From Candidatus Dadabacteria bacterium (GTDB lineage: Bacteria; Desulfobacterota_D; UBA1144; Nemesobacterales; Nemesobacteraceae), in NCBI GenBank assembly GCA_022827275.1, contig JAJDTG010000020.1:62001-126000 (forward strand): 64,000 nucleotides of DNA. Direction: 5' to 3'. A model generated the notes under the pieces. The model ran no database searches and had not been told where the DNA came from. It saw only the letters and a list, made by a program, of their open reading frames with translations. A program made the position numbers and the translations under genes. Each line of letters opens with the position of its first letter. Position 1 is the stretch's first letter. Below are positions 20,694-30,307 of this stretch, piece by piece.

Positions 20694-21842
20694 TCATGCC
20701 GTGTACTTGACTGCCTGTTCGTTGCCTCGAATTTTTAAAGAGCCCTCTCTATCAGCACGGACTTGGATATGACCAATTTTATTCTTAATTACGGAGCGCC
20801 CTCTAGCAACACTATCCATTTCCCGTTCTACCATTCTGTCCCGTTTAGAAGACTTAGGAGCCCTTGATTTCCTGCTTACCCAGAATTCAGACGCCAATCC
20901 CCGAATTCTCTCTATATCTTGTTCCGTTGGCAACCCTCTACCACGATAAAATGGTGTCGTGATTGCCAGAGGTTTATTATCAAGTAAAAGACTCCAAACA
21001 TAATCATTATGCCCGTTAGCACTACCGTGATGAGGAACTTTAAATAACTCTGCTGGTTCAAGGCTTAGGGTTTCTTGCATTCCACTATTTATGATGGCAG
21101 ACCAGCCAGTGTTTGGATTTCCGGTTTCCTCAAGATCAGAACCGAATATTGCACTAAAGGGACCAAACTCAAAATACATCACAACCGCGTTTAGATTCTC
21201 AGATTGCCCGATAACGTGCCTGTTTCTGGAATCACCAACATTTGGAATCAGTTCGAAAAGATTAGCTGTAGATTGAGTAACTGCTTGGGGGCTTGGCGAT
21301 AAAGCCAATAATCTTATTTTAAGTGGAGTGGTTTTTTGGCAAATAGTGTGGCTAGCTTGAACCGGATTCGCCCTTGAGTACTCTTCTCGACTACGCAAGT
21401 ATTCTATAATTTGCCCAAACTCTCTAATTTCTGTATCGGTGGAGGCAAAAGGATCTTTTTTATAAAGCTTGCTTAGTCTAATCGCTTCTTTTTTCAGAAG
21501 AGCAGCAGAAAAATAAATTTGTGCACTGTTGCACTCGTTAACAAGATCAAAGGCACCGTCAATGTGATCTTTGTGCCAATGAGTGATCAGTATACCTTCA
21601 ACCTGGGTTGATACTTCTACTCCAAGTTCCTCTAGATATTTAATTGCAATTGGTTTCTTAGTCGAAGGACAACGACAACTATCTATGACAAACCATTTGT
21701 CAGCGCCAAGATGTATGACGATACATTCTCCGATTCCAGGGCCAAACAATGAAACTTCTGAAACATCTTTCGCTGGTTTTTCGCCGCTAATCACCCTTAA
21801 AAAATTTCGCATATTCTTCCGCAATTTTCTTAGAAGATTCAA
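20694..21842 (-). CDS. ComEC/Rec2-like MBL-fold hydrolase (start probably internal, MRNFLRVISGEKP or later)
   Basis: LITHWHKDHIDGAFDLV (HxHxDH), FGSDLEETG, VPHHGSANGHNDYVWSLL. Confidence 0.85.
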   Translation of the reverse strand: MNLLRKLRKNMRNFLRVISGEKPAKDVSEVSLFGPGIGECIVIHLGADKWFVIDSCRCPSTKKPIAIKYLEELGVEVSTQVEGILITHWHKDHIDGAFDLVNECNSAQIYFSAALLKKEAIRLSKLYKKDPFASTDTEIREFGQIIEYLRSREEYSRANPVQASHTICQKTTPLKIRLLALSPSPQAVTQSTANLFELIPNVGDSRNRHVIGQSENLNAVVMYFEFGPFSAIFGSDLEETGNPNTGWSAIINSGMQETLSLEPAELFKVPHHGSANGHNDYVWSLLLDNKPLAITTPFYRGRGLPTEQDIERIRGLASEFWVSRKSRAPKSSKRDRMVEREMDSVARGRSVIKNKIGHIQVRADREGSLKIRGNEQAVKYTA

Positions 21843-22311
21843 GTTCGTCTTTTGTCCATTGCGGTAATCTTCGGAATCTTATTATAGAAAATCTCTGCCT
21901 TGAGATCTTGTGACCTTGTTTGTAACCGATATGCCAGTAAAATTGTGCCCCTAATTCAACAAGATAAAGTTCCCTTTCATCAATCTCATTAATGTCGAAT
22001 GCGATTTCTTCATCAGGCTTCGAAGAGTCAGTAATATCAGAAATTCTAGCGGTTATTCCATACTCTCCAATATTCGTAACAAAGCCAGCAAAGATTTGCC
22101 TTACATCCTCCACAAGATTTTGTTCTTGTGATAAAGGAGTAATTACCCGCGGCAACTCTTTTTTGACTTTTTCTTCTATGAATGCACTGGACTTTGTATC
22201 TTGATCATCAATTGAAACAGTATCTTCAGGTACAGTCGTTTTATAACCCTTAGTTGGTTCTTCGAATTCTCCGAAAACCAAGTCGCTGATTTCAAGAGCC
22301 AAGTTGTTCAT
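21787..22311 (-). CDS. Hypothetical protein, middle gene of a 3-gene cassette
   Basis: Tightly spaced (3 bp after upstream gene) and overlapping the MBL ORF; AT-rich compared with flanks. Confidence 0.65.
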   Translation of the reverse strand: MNNLALEISDLVFGEFEEPTKGYKTTVPEDTVSIDDQDTKSSAFIEEKVKKELPRVITPLSQEQNLVEDVRQIFAGFVTNIGEYGITARISDITDSSKPDEEIAFDINEIDERELYLVELGAQFYWHIGYKQGHKISRQRFSIIRFRRLPQWTKDELESSKKIAEEYAKFFKGD

Positions 22312-22314
22312 TTT

Positions 22315-23004
22315 TCAACCCTCTAATTGATTATTCATCATGTTCTCGATCAGTTGCTCCGCTATCGGTAAAGACTTTTTCCAATGTTCTGAAAGAATCT
22401 TCATTGCTTCCGGCGTTTCCACTTGGTCGAGCTCAACGTGATTATTTATACTGAAAGCGAGTGTTCTATCTTCAGAACTCGCAACCTCGATTTTAGGACG
22501 AAGAAAGCCATTTAGCTCATCAGGCCTAGGAAAATGCATCGTTATTGACCAAAGACCTATCTCTTTTTCCTGATCATCCGTTAATTCAGACTGCAAATAT
22601 AAGCAAGCTTCCTTCCAAGGTGAAATAGGTGCAAAATTTTTGCCGAAATTTCTCCAAGATCCCTGATCTCTTAAATGAATAGTAGCTGAATAGTTCATGC
22701 CAAGCTTTTCCAGTGGCGTTTCTGGTAATCTAACAAATATATTTGTTACTAGATCAGCTAACGCAAGATTATTGCTAGCTAGAGTTGACTCCAAAATAAA
22801 TCTGTTGATATAAACGGTTAAAGTTCGACTATCGGGCAGATGTATTTGAGTAAAATCTGGTACACAGATTATTGACTCATCATTATAATTCCAAGAATCT
22901 ACAATCTGGCGATTTATAAGCCATTCCGGATGAAAAATTCTTGGATTAAAGCTACCTAATAAAACTATAGAAGCTTTATCCCCTACGACTTCCCATTTTT
23001 TCAT
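22315..23004 (-). CDS. Hypothetical protein, first gene of a 3-gene cassette
   Basis: 229-aa ORF MKKWEVVGDKASIVLLGSFNPRIFHPEWL...; no family confidently recognised. Confidence 0.65.
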   Translation of the reverse strand: MKKWEVVGDKASIVLLGSFNPRIFHPEWLINRQIVDSWNYNDESIICVPDFTQIHLPDSRTLTVYINRFILESTLASNNLALADLVTNIFVRLPETPLEKLGMNYSATIHLRDQGSWRNFGKNFAPISPWKEACLYLQSELTDDQEKEIGLWSITMHFPRPDELNGFLRPKIEVASSEDRTLAFSINNHVELDQVETPEAMKILSEHWKKSLPIAEQLIENMMNNQLEG

Positions 23005-23262
23005 GTTTTTCGCCTTTACTTGCTCGGCTAATTCTATTTAACAAAAATTCCCATTTCAAGAAAAATCTATACGTAGTTTACGGATTTCCGGCGCTAATTG
23101 GTAACAGTGGTACTGTCTCGCACGGAAACACATTTAAAAATATCTCTAAAAAATATTTAATTTCATAATATTAACGTAAAACGGCAATTACGGGGTAAAA
23201 TAAAAGTTCTTGAACAACTTGGCTAAAACCTCCCGCAGTTTTTCACAATTTAGAAACAAAAA

Positions 23263-24207
23263 ATGAAGCGGAAATTCCTTGGCATAGACATAGGGGGAAC
23301 CAACATCAGGGGAAAAATCATCTCCGAGGAGGGAAACACGCTCGGGGAGAGAAAAACCCTCTCGGACGCCCGTATGGGCATTTCCAGGCTCATGGAGAAC
23401 TTGGCCGGCCTCATAGAAGGATTCGCCGGGGAGGGGATATCCGCAATCGGGATAGGAATACCGGGAACCGTTGACCGCGCAAGCGGCACCCTCGTCCAGG
23501 CTCCAAATATAGCCAACACCAGAAATTTCCCTTTTACAGAAATCCTTTCGGAGAAAATCGGATCCGCAACGCCCGTTTTTATAGAAAACGACGCTTCCTG
23601 CGCGGCTCTCGGAGAATACCGTGCGGGGGCGGGCAGAGGCTCAAACTCGATAGTGATGATAACCCTGGGAACCGGATTCGGGGGCGGAATAATCCTAGAC
23701 GGCAGGCTCTGGTCGGGGGAAAACGGCTTTGCCGGAGAGGTGGGGCACATGACGATTAACCCGTCAGGACCCCTCTGCGCCTGCGGAGCGAGGGGCTGCA
23801 TTGAAACCTACGTTTCGCAGGTGGCGATAAAAAGAATCGTCAGCGAGCACGCAGAACTCAGTGAAAAGCTCGCCGGCACCGAAGAATCGGCCCTCCCTGA
23901 GAGCCTGGCGGAACTTGCGCGCGAAAAAGACCAAGCAGCCATATCGGTATGGAACGGTTTCGGGGCGAACCTCGGGGTGGGAATATCAATTCTCGTAAAC
24001 ATCCTGGACGTAAAAACGGTGGTAGTGGGCGGGGGGCTTTCGGGGGCCTGGGAACTTTTTATCGGGAAAACGCTTGAGGAAGCTGAAAGAAGGTGTCTTG
24101 GGGGAATGCAAAGGGGACTTCAGGTAAAAAGAGCTGCTCTGGGAGACGATGCGGGGGTGCTGGGAGCGTGCTACGTGGCCGAAACCGGGCTCGGGGAGAG
24201 CTGCTAG
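23263..24207 (+). CDS. ROK-family sugar kinase (glucokinase-like)
   Basis: GIDIGGTNIRGKII, ENDASCAALGEY, GTGFGGGIILDGRLWSG, GEVGHMTINPSGPLCACGARGCIETY. Confidence 0.95.
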   Translation: MKRKFLGIDIGGTNIRGKIISEEGNTLGERKTLSDARMGISRLMENLAGLIEGFAGEGISAIGIGIPGTVDRASGTLVQAPNIANTRNFPFTEILSEKIGSATPVFIENDASCAALGEYRAGAGRGSNSIVMITLGTGFGGGIILDGRLWSGENGFAGEVGHMTINPSGPLCACGARGCIETYVSQVAIKRIVSEHAELSEKLAGTEESALPESLAELAREKDQAAISVWNGFGANLGVGISILVNILDVKTVVVGGGLSGAWELFIGKTLEEAERRCLGGMQRGLQVKRAALGDDAGVLGACYVAETGLGESC

Positions 24208-24304
24208 TACGGCATTGCATATAAGTCCCAAGATTTTTTTCTGCCAGACAATTTGTAACAGCGTCCACAATCTGACAACTTCATGAGTTCCGAAGCAAAC
24301 TGCT

Positions 24305-24652
24305 TTAATCAGGCCCGGCAACTGATTTTAAGTAGCCCTTAATCCTGCTAAAGTCTTCGTTTTTTTTATTTCCCTTGTAATAGATTTCAATGAATTCAAT
24401 CTTCTCTTCGTATTCAACATATGCGTAAATAATTCGAAGAGACCTGTTACGAAGAGAGCGACACGCCATACGCGCTTTTACTATTTTGACAACTTCAGTT
24501 GAATGGATAACTGTAAAATTCTTTCCGAAACCAGCAGGAGAAATTGAAAGAACCTGTTTGAATGTTTCTAAATCGCCGTCAAGAGTGCCGTATTTTTTAG
24601 AGAGTTTTTTTAATTCCCCCTTGAATTCAGGCAGGGAATTAAAGTTCTTCAT
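24305..24652 (-). CDS. RelE-like toxin of a type II TA system
   Basis: Small basic protein with RelE-like spacing (KELKKLSKKYGTLDGDLE ... SLRNRSLRIIYAYVEYEEKIEFIEIYYKGNK); overlaps the antitoxin ORF by 14 nt. Confidence 0.75.
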   Translation of the reverse strand: MKNFNSLPEFKGELKKLSKKYGTLDGDLETFKQVLSISPAGFGKNFTVIHSTEVVKIVKARMACRSLRNRSLRIIYAYVEYEEKIEFIEIYYKGNKKNEDFSRIKGYLKSVAGPD

Positions 24653-25418
24653 ATTCTCTGACGGAAGTCAGTCCAGGACGGTAGAACACATGTTCATACT
24701 CAAGGTGCTCCTTGTCTTCGGCCGCAATCCAAGGAGTATCAAGATGCGACAATTCGCTGATTTGCGTAGCAGTCATATGGCCTAACCTCCGTATTTCCCA
24801 GTTGATATGTTCAAGTTCTTTGGATGAAAGAGACGATAGATCCAGTTCCTTTGAATTGACTAAGTATTTCACTTGGTCATAGTTGTGGAACTTGGCTTTT
24901 ACTTCTTTGATCTTATTTTCTTCCTCAAGTTCTTCAATGATTCTGGCGAACATTAGAGGGCTGGGTCCATAAGTATTTTTAATATACTTCGCACCGATTA
25001 GCTGCTCCTCGTATTTTTCATAGTAATCAAAGTCAATAAAATAGAGAATCTTATAAAGCACTGTCTGGCCTATATTTGGTTGGGCACCTATTTGAGCCAG
25101 AATATACAAAAGAACCTGTTTGAACTTCTCTGCTTTTTCCTGAGGAACGCTGATACGGACATTGTGTTTTTCAGCTGGTTTTTTCTTCCCTGATTTTTTA
25201 ATCTCAATATCTGGAGACGGCTGTTCCTCCTCATTAAGAAAATCCTCAAGAGACATGTCAAAAACTTCAGCGAGTTTTCTGGCTTCACTTACCTTAAGCT
25301 CACGCTTTCCAAGCTCAATCTGCACGTAAGTGGCACGAGATACACCGAGTTCTGAAGCAAGCTCTCCCTGCCCAATACGGCGCTTTTTCCGTTGTTCACG
25401 TATGAAATTTCCAAGCAT
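24639..25418 (-). CDS. XRE HTH + Panacea (DUF4065) domain antitoxin
   Basis: N-terminal HTH_3 (IREQRKKRRIGQGELASELGVSRATYVQIELGKRELKVSEARKLAEVF) followed by LLYILAQIGAQPNIGQTVLYKILYFIDFDYYEKYEEQLIGAKYIKNTYGPSP... Confidence 0.88.
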   Translation of the reverse strand: MLGNFIREQRKKRRIGQGELASELGVSRATYVQIELGKRELKVSEARKLAEVFDMSLEDFLNEEEQPSPDIEIKKSGKKKPAEKHNVRISVPQEKAEKFKQVLLYILAQIGAQPNIGQTVLYKILYFIDFDYYEKYEEQLIGAKYIKNTYGPSPLMFARIIEELEEENKIKEVKAKFHNYDQVKYLVNSKELDLSSLSSKELEHINWEIRRLGHMTATQISELSHLDTPWIAAEDKEHLEYEHVFYRPGLTSVREYEEL

Positions 25419-25485
25419 TCTTTAGTCACCCCACGATAAAATCTCCTAACATCTCACTATAATATAAAAATGTTTGTTTTTTTGT

Positions 25486-25521
25486 CAATAGAAATGTATG
25501 GAATTTAATACATTTCTATTG
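25486..25521. promoter_or_regulatory. 14-bp perfect inverted repeat CAATAGAAATGTAT-N8-ATACATTTCTATTG overlapping the TA promoter -35 (TTGACA on minus strand)
   Basis: Read directly; arms 25486-25499 and 25508-25521. Minus-strand TTGACA followed by TATATT/TATTAT with 16-18 nt spacing. Confidence 0.85.
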
Positions 25522-25526
25522 CTATG

Positions 25527-26942
25527 CTAGGACTTCCGGGAATTTTTTATCGCAAGGTCAAGCAGCTTCTGCGAAGAGCCGCAAATCTTTAACCTGAGCC
25601 ACGGACCCTTCGTCTCATCCGCTTTGAACCTGTTATCCATCCTTAAACCACCCACCCAGATTATTCCATCGCGGGTTTCGAAAACCGGCACTTTTTTTCT
25701 AAGAAATCTCGGTATTTTCTCGTCGATGAAAAAGTCCTTAAGCTTCTTGGCCCCCCGCATTCCGAGCGGAACGAACCTGTCTCCCTCGGAAAAACTTCTG
25801 AGCGTTACGGGAAAATCGATTTTTTCGGGCGAAAAATACCCGACGTCGGCAGTGCCCCAGAGAGAGACGTCGTCTGTAAGCTCAACCGTGACCTCAAGAT
25901 CCTGGGAGACCTGGTGGGTTCCATGACTTTTTATCTCCGTCGGCGGAAACTCGCGGAACTTCTCCTCACGCACAAAAAAGAAAACCCCGTGTCCCGCGTG
26001 AAAAACGACTCGACCGGGAAGGTTGACCTCCGAAGAGGGCTCCCCGGAGCGCAGCACCTCGTCAATCGAGAAAAGATGATTGGCGGAAACCGAGTTCAGG
26101 TCTCCTTTTACGGCCAGAATCGATTTCCTCATCACCGAGAACCTGATTGCCGGGGGCTCGCGAAGAAGCTTTTCCGTGTCTCCGAGCACGCCCGCTGCAA
26201 CAACACGGGCAATTTTCCTGAATCTTTTCTCGGCTTCGGCAGAAATGAAATCCGCTTCCGCAGCACAGACCGCCGCCACTCGGGAGAGAACCTGCTCGAC
26301 GGCCGGATTATAGCTCTCAAGCAGGGGGATAAGCTCATTTCTTACCCTGTTTCTTAGAAATTCATCCGAACTGTTGGTCGAATCCTCCCTCCAGGGCTCT
26401 CCTTTTGACCGGAGGTACTCGATGGCTTCATGCTTTGTTACGTTTATGAGCGGACGTATTATGTTGCCGCTTGAGGGTCTTATCCCGGCAAGCCCCTGGG
26501 AACCGCTTCCTCTTATGAGCCTCATTATGACCGTCTCCGCCTGATCGTTAAGCGTGTGCGCCGTGGCTATCCTCTGGGCGGAATGTTTGGTCAGAATATC
26601 GTTGAAAAAGCCGTAGCGAAGCTCCCTGGCTGCGTCCTCGAGGGAGAGTCCGTGTTTTTTTCTGAAGCTCTCCGTGTCTACCTGCACGCACTCAAACGGA
26701 AATCCGAGGCGGCGGGCCGCTTCCCTGACGAACTCGGCGTCTTCATCCGACTCGGCGCCCCTTAACCCGTGATTGACGTGGGAAACGATCACATCCGTGC
26801 CCGGATAAAACTCCCGCAGGTCACAAAGAGCAAAGAGAAGCGCCATGGAGTCTGATCCCCCGGATACTCCCGCGACAACCACGTCCCCGGGAGCAATCAT
26901 CCCGAAGGAATCAACCGTTTTTCTTATCTTGCCCAGAAACAT
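25527..26942 (-). CDS. tilS: tRNA(Ile)-lysidine synthase
   Basis: VVAGVSGGSDSMALLFAL PP-loop, VSHVNHGLRGAESDEDAEFV, ATAHTLNDQAETVIMRLIRGSG. Confidence 0.95.
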   Translation of the reverse strand: MFLGKIRKTVDSFGMIAPGDVVVAGVSGGSDSMALLFALCDLREFYPGTDVIVSHVNHGLRGAESDEDAEFVREAARRLGFPFECVQVDTESFRKKHGLSLEDAARELRYGFFNDILTKHSAQRIATAHTLNDQAETVIMRLIRGSGSQGLAGIRPSSGNIIRPLINVTKHEAIEYLRSKGEPWREDSTNSSDEFLRNRVRNELIPLLESYNPAVEQVLSRVAAVCAAEADFISAEAEKRFRKIARVVAAGVLGDTEKLLREPPAIRFSVMRKSILAVKGDLNSVSANHLFSIDEVLRSGEPSSEVNLPGRVVFHAGHGVFFFVREEKFREFPPTEIKSHGTHQVSQDLEVTVELTDDVSLWGTADVGYFSPEKIDFPVTLRSFSEGDRFVPLGMRGAKKLKDFFIDEKIPRFLRKKVPVFETRDGIIWVGGLRMDNRFKADETKGPWLRLKICGSSQKLLDLAIKNSRKS

Positions 26943-27612
26943 CGGAGTCGCTCTGAGAAATCCCGGCGGAAACTATAAGCCGAAACGCGTCTTCTACGGA
27001 AATATCCAGTTCCTGCAGGTCCTCTTCCGGAACCATAATGTAAATGCCGCTTGTCGGATTCGGCGTCGTGGGGACAAACAGGCTGACAAGCTTATGGTCC
27101 GTCGTGTTATGGCCTCTCCTTGGCTCCGTAACTCCCGTCACGAAAGCTATGGCATGAATCCCTTTTCTCGGGTATTCAACCATCACTACCCTACTCATGC
27201 TCTGCATCTGGGAGGTGAAAAAAAGCGTCTGCACGACCTGCTTCACGCTCACGTAGAAAGTTCTCGCAAGCGGAATCTTCGAGATAAGAGACTCGCCGAA
27301 CAGAAGCATCCTCCTGCCAACGAAGTTCCTGGTGACGGCTCCTAAGAAAATGATCAGCAGCAGCGTGGCCAGGATCCCTATGACGAAAGAGAGCCCCTGA
27401 AACACGTAAGGCGGAACGTCTATGAAGTGGCGGAGTATCCCGGCGGGGCCGGTGCTGAAAAAGAAAAGCATCCACTTTATCAGCTTGTAGAGGACGAAAA
27501 TGGTCACCCCGAAAGGGACGATAATCAGGATGCCGGCAATGAAGCTCTGCTTGAAAAAAGAGGATTGAGGAGGTTTTGAGTCTGGTATTTTAATCCCCCC
27601 GTTTCTGGTCAA
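26911..27612 (-). CDS. DUF502 family membrane protein
   Basis: GILIIVPFGVTIFVLYKLIKWM, FVGRRMLLFGESLISKIPLARTFYVSVKQVVQTL, VMVEYPRKGIHAIAFVTG. Confidence 0.9.
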   Translation of the reverse strand: MTRNGGIKIPDSKPPQSSFFKQSFIAGILIIVPFGVTIFVLYKLIKWMLFFFSTGPAGILRHFIDVPPYVFQGLSFVIGILATLLLIIFLGAVTRNFVGRRMLLFGESLISKIPLARTFYVSVKQVVQTLFFTSQMQSMSRVVMVEYPRKGIHAIAFVTGVTEPRRGHNTTDHKLVSLFVPTTPNPTSGIYIMVPEEDLQELDISVEDAFRLIVSAGISQSDSDVSGQDKKNG

Positions 27613-27877
27613 TCTTTTTCCTGAGAAACCTGCTCGGCTTGAAAACGACCGTGAGGCGGGAAGGTATGTCTACTTCCTCCCCGGTGGAAGGGTTTCTTCC
27701 TATCCGGGACTTCCTTCTCGTGACCCTGAAGGTCCCGAACCCCGGGAGTTTCACTTCTTCACCGGCTATAAGCTGCTCTCTCATCAAGTCGAAAAAGAAA
27801 TTTACTATTTCAGCGGATTCCCTTCTCGAAAACCCTATTTCCTCATACAAAACGCCTGCCAGATCCTTCTTTGTCAT
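27590..27877 (-). CDS. ihfA: Integration host factor alpha / HU-family DNA-binding protein
   Basis: MTKKDLAGVLYEEIGFSRRESAEIVNFFFDLMREQL...VKLPGFGTFRVTRRKSRIGRNPSTGEEVDIPSRLTVVFKPS; downstream of pheT. Confidence 0.93.
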   Translation of the reverse strand: MTKKDLAGVLYEEIGFSRRESAEIVNFFFDLMREQLIAGEEVKLPGFGTFRVTRRKSRIGRNPSTGEEVDIPSRLTVVFKPSRFLRKKIDQKRGD

Positions 27878-27892
27878 GAAAAGCCCCCCTTT

Positions 27893-30307
27893 TTAAATCG
27901 AACGCAATTCGGCCCCTATTGTTTTTTCCAAACTCTTAAGAACATTCTGCTGAACCCTGTTCGCATCCTCGTCGGTAAGGGTCCTTTCCCTGTTTCGAAG
28001 AATAAGGGAAAGAGCAACGCTCTTTTTTCCTTCCTCAAGGGAATCTCCCTTGTAAACGTCAAACACCCAAGCGTTTTCTATTATACCGGAATCCGCCTTT
28101 TTTATAACCGAAAGAATTTCCCGCACCGGAACAGCATCATCAACCACAAGAGCTATGTCGCGACGCAGGGAAGGGAATTTGGGAAGCGGGGAGAATTTCC
28201 TCTTGAAACTCGTGTAGACGACCGAGAGGAGCGAGAGGTCGAGTTCAAGCACGTAAACGTTTTCGCTTATCTCGAGTCTTTCCAGAAGATGGGGATGAAG
28301 CTCCCCTACCATTCCCAGAACGTTTCCGTCAACCAGCACGGCGGAAGATTTTCCGGGCCAGAGGAATCCATGATCAGAGGAAACGGACTCAAACTCTATC
28401 CTTGAATCCACCGAAAGGACCTCCAGGCTTCTTTCAAGCACGCTTTTTATGTCAAAGAAGTCGAATTTTTCCCCATCCCATATCTCAGGCGCCCTTTTCC
28501 CGGTCGCAATCGCCGCGAACTTCTTCACTTCGTTTGGCAGCTGGTCCATGTCCTTGGGGTAAAAAACCTTCGCGGCCTCGAAAAGTCTTACGTCCTGGTT
28601 CTGCCTTGAGAGGTTGAGTCTCACGTTTTTCACCAGAGAAGGAAGAAGGCTTGTTCTCATCTCCGAAAGCTCCCGCGATATAGGGTTCATAATGCGGATC
28701 GACTCCTCAAGGCCGAACGTTCTGAGAAGTTCGGGAGACTCGAAGCTGTAGTTTATAGCCTCAAGAAAACCGTAGGAGACGAAAATGTCCCTGAGTCTTT
28801 TCTCCATGACGGTTATCACGTTGGTTTTCCTGGCTACCATGGGAACCTCCGGCAGGACGGAGGGAATGTTGTCGTAACCCAGAAGGCGGGCGACTTCCTC
28901 GACTATATCCACCTCGCGCTCTATATCCACCCTGAAAGTCGGAACCCGAAGCAAAAGCTCCTCGGCCGAGATGCTTAGAACCTCAAATCCAAGACTCTCG
29001 AGAAGTTCCGCTATTTCCTGGGAATCGGTGGATATGCCGACCAGATTGCAGACCTTGTCGACCGACATGGAGATCTCCCTTGGGCTCACCGGGTCGGGAT
29101 ACACGTCGATAATCCCCTTGGCGACTGTTCCTCCGGATAAGCGGGTTATAAGCTCGGCGGCGCGGTCAAGCGCGAACGAAACGTTGTCTATATCAATGCC
29201 TTTTTCAAACCTGCTGGAGGATTCGCTCTTGAGGCCAGTTCGTTTGGAGGTTTTCCTTATGCCCATTGGAGAAAAGTAAGCGGCTTCAAGCAGAACATTG
29301 CTCGTTGTGTCCTCTATTTCGGTGCCGGACCCGCCCATGACTCCGGCAAGCGCGACGGGACGATCCCCGCTGCAGATGACCAGATCGTCGGCAAGCAGTT
29401 TTCTTTCGACCTCGTCAAGCGTTTCTATTATCTCTCCGTTCCTAGCTTTTCTGACGGAGATCTGGCCCCGATCAAGTTTGTCGTAATCAAAAGCGTGAAG
29501 CGGCTGTCCCTGCTCAAGCAAAACGAAGTTCGTAACGTCAACGACATTGTTAACGGAGCGGATTCCGCAGTACTCAAGCCTTTCCTGAAGCCACGCGGGA
29601 GAAGCACCGATTCTGACTCCTTCAATAAGCCTGCAGCAGTATCTGGGGCATGACTCCGTGTCCTCAACATCTACAGAAGCCTTTTCCGAAATGTCCGCCC
29701 CCTGCTCTTTTAAGGAGAAATTCGGTTTCTGAAGATTCTCGCCCAGTATTGCCGAGACTTCTCTAGCGATCCCGAAAATACTCATGCAGTCAGGACGGTT
29801 AGGGGTAATTCCTACCTCGAAGATAACGCCGTTGTAGCCGATCTGCTCGTTCATGCTGGTTCCAAGCTCGGCCTTGGGGGAAAGAATCATTATCCCGTCT
29901 TCGTCGCCCGAGAGGCCCATTTCATCCGCAGAACACAGCATCCCCTCGGAATTCTCTCCACGGATCTTGGAACGTTTTATCTTGAGGCCTTCCGGAAACT
30001 TCAAGGTAGCGGGAAGAACGGTTCCAGCCTTGGCGAAAGCGACCTTGTCCCCTTTTTTCATATTGTCCGCACCGCAGACAACCATATAAGGGGTTTCTCC
30101 ATCCGTAACCTCGCAGATGCTCAGCCTGTCGGCGTTGGGATGCTTCTCGATTCTGTCTATCTGGGCGACGCAGACATCGGCAAGGGCTTTGCCCTTGTCT
30201 TCGAGGGCTTCAAGCTCCAGGCCCGCCATGGTGAGCATTTCTCCCAGTTCTTCTGGAGAAACGTCAATTTTGAGGTAGTCGGTAAGCCATCCAAGAGGAA
30301 AAATCAT
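27893..30307 (-). CDS. pheT: Phenylalanyl-tRNA synthetase beta subunit
   Basis: MIFPLGWLTDYLKIDVSPEELGEMLTMAGLE, ITPNRPDCMSIFGIAREV, GQPLHAFDYDKL, RFEKGID. Confidence 0.97.
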   Translation of the reverse strand: MIFPLGWLTDYLKIDVSPEELGEMLTMAGLELEALEDKGKALADVCVAQIDRIEKHPNADRLSICEVTDGETPYMVVCGADNMKKGDKVAFAKAGTVLPATLKFPEGLKIKRSKIRGENSEGMLCSADEMGLSGDEDGIMILSPKAELGTSMNEQIGYNGVIFEVGITPNRPDCMSIFGIAREVSAILGENLQKPNFSLKEQGADISEKASVDVEDTESCPRYCCRLIEGVRIGASPAWLQERLEYCGIRSVNNVVDVTNFVLLEQGQPLHAFDYDKLDRGQISVRKARNGEIIETLDEVERKLLADDLVICSGDRPVALAGVMGGSGTEIEDTTSNVLLEAAYFSPMGIRKTSKRTGLKSESSSRFEKGIDIDNVSFALDRAAELITRLSGGTVAKGIIDVYPDPVSPREISMSVDKVCNLVGISTDSQEIAELLESLGFEVLSISAEELLLRVPTFRVDIEREVDIVEEVARLLGYDNIPSVLPEVPMVARKTNVITVMEKRLRDIFVSYGFLEAINYSFESPELLRTFGLEESIRIMNPISRELSEMRTSLLPSLVKNVRLNLSRQNQDVRLFEAAKVFYPKDMDQLPNEVKKFAAIATGKRAPEIWDGEKFDFFDIKSVLERSLEVLSVDSRIEFESVSSDHGFLWPGKSSAVLVDGNVLGMVGELHPHLLERLEISENVYVLELDLSLLSVVYTSFKRKFSPLPKFPSLRRDIALVVDDAVPVREILSVIKKADSGIIENAWVFDVYKGDSLEEGKKSVALSLILRNRERTLTDEDANRVQQNVLKSLEKTIGAELRSI

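Noticed and set aside
19480-20772. 430-aa plus-strand ORF over mltA
   Set aside because: Antisense shadow of MltA with no recognisable domain.
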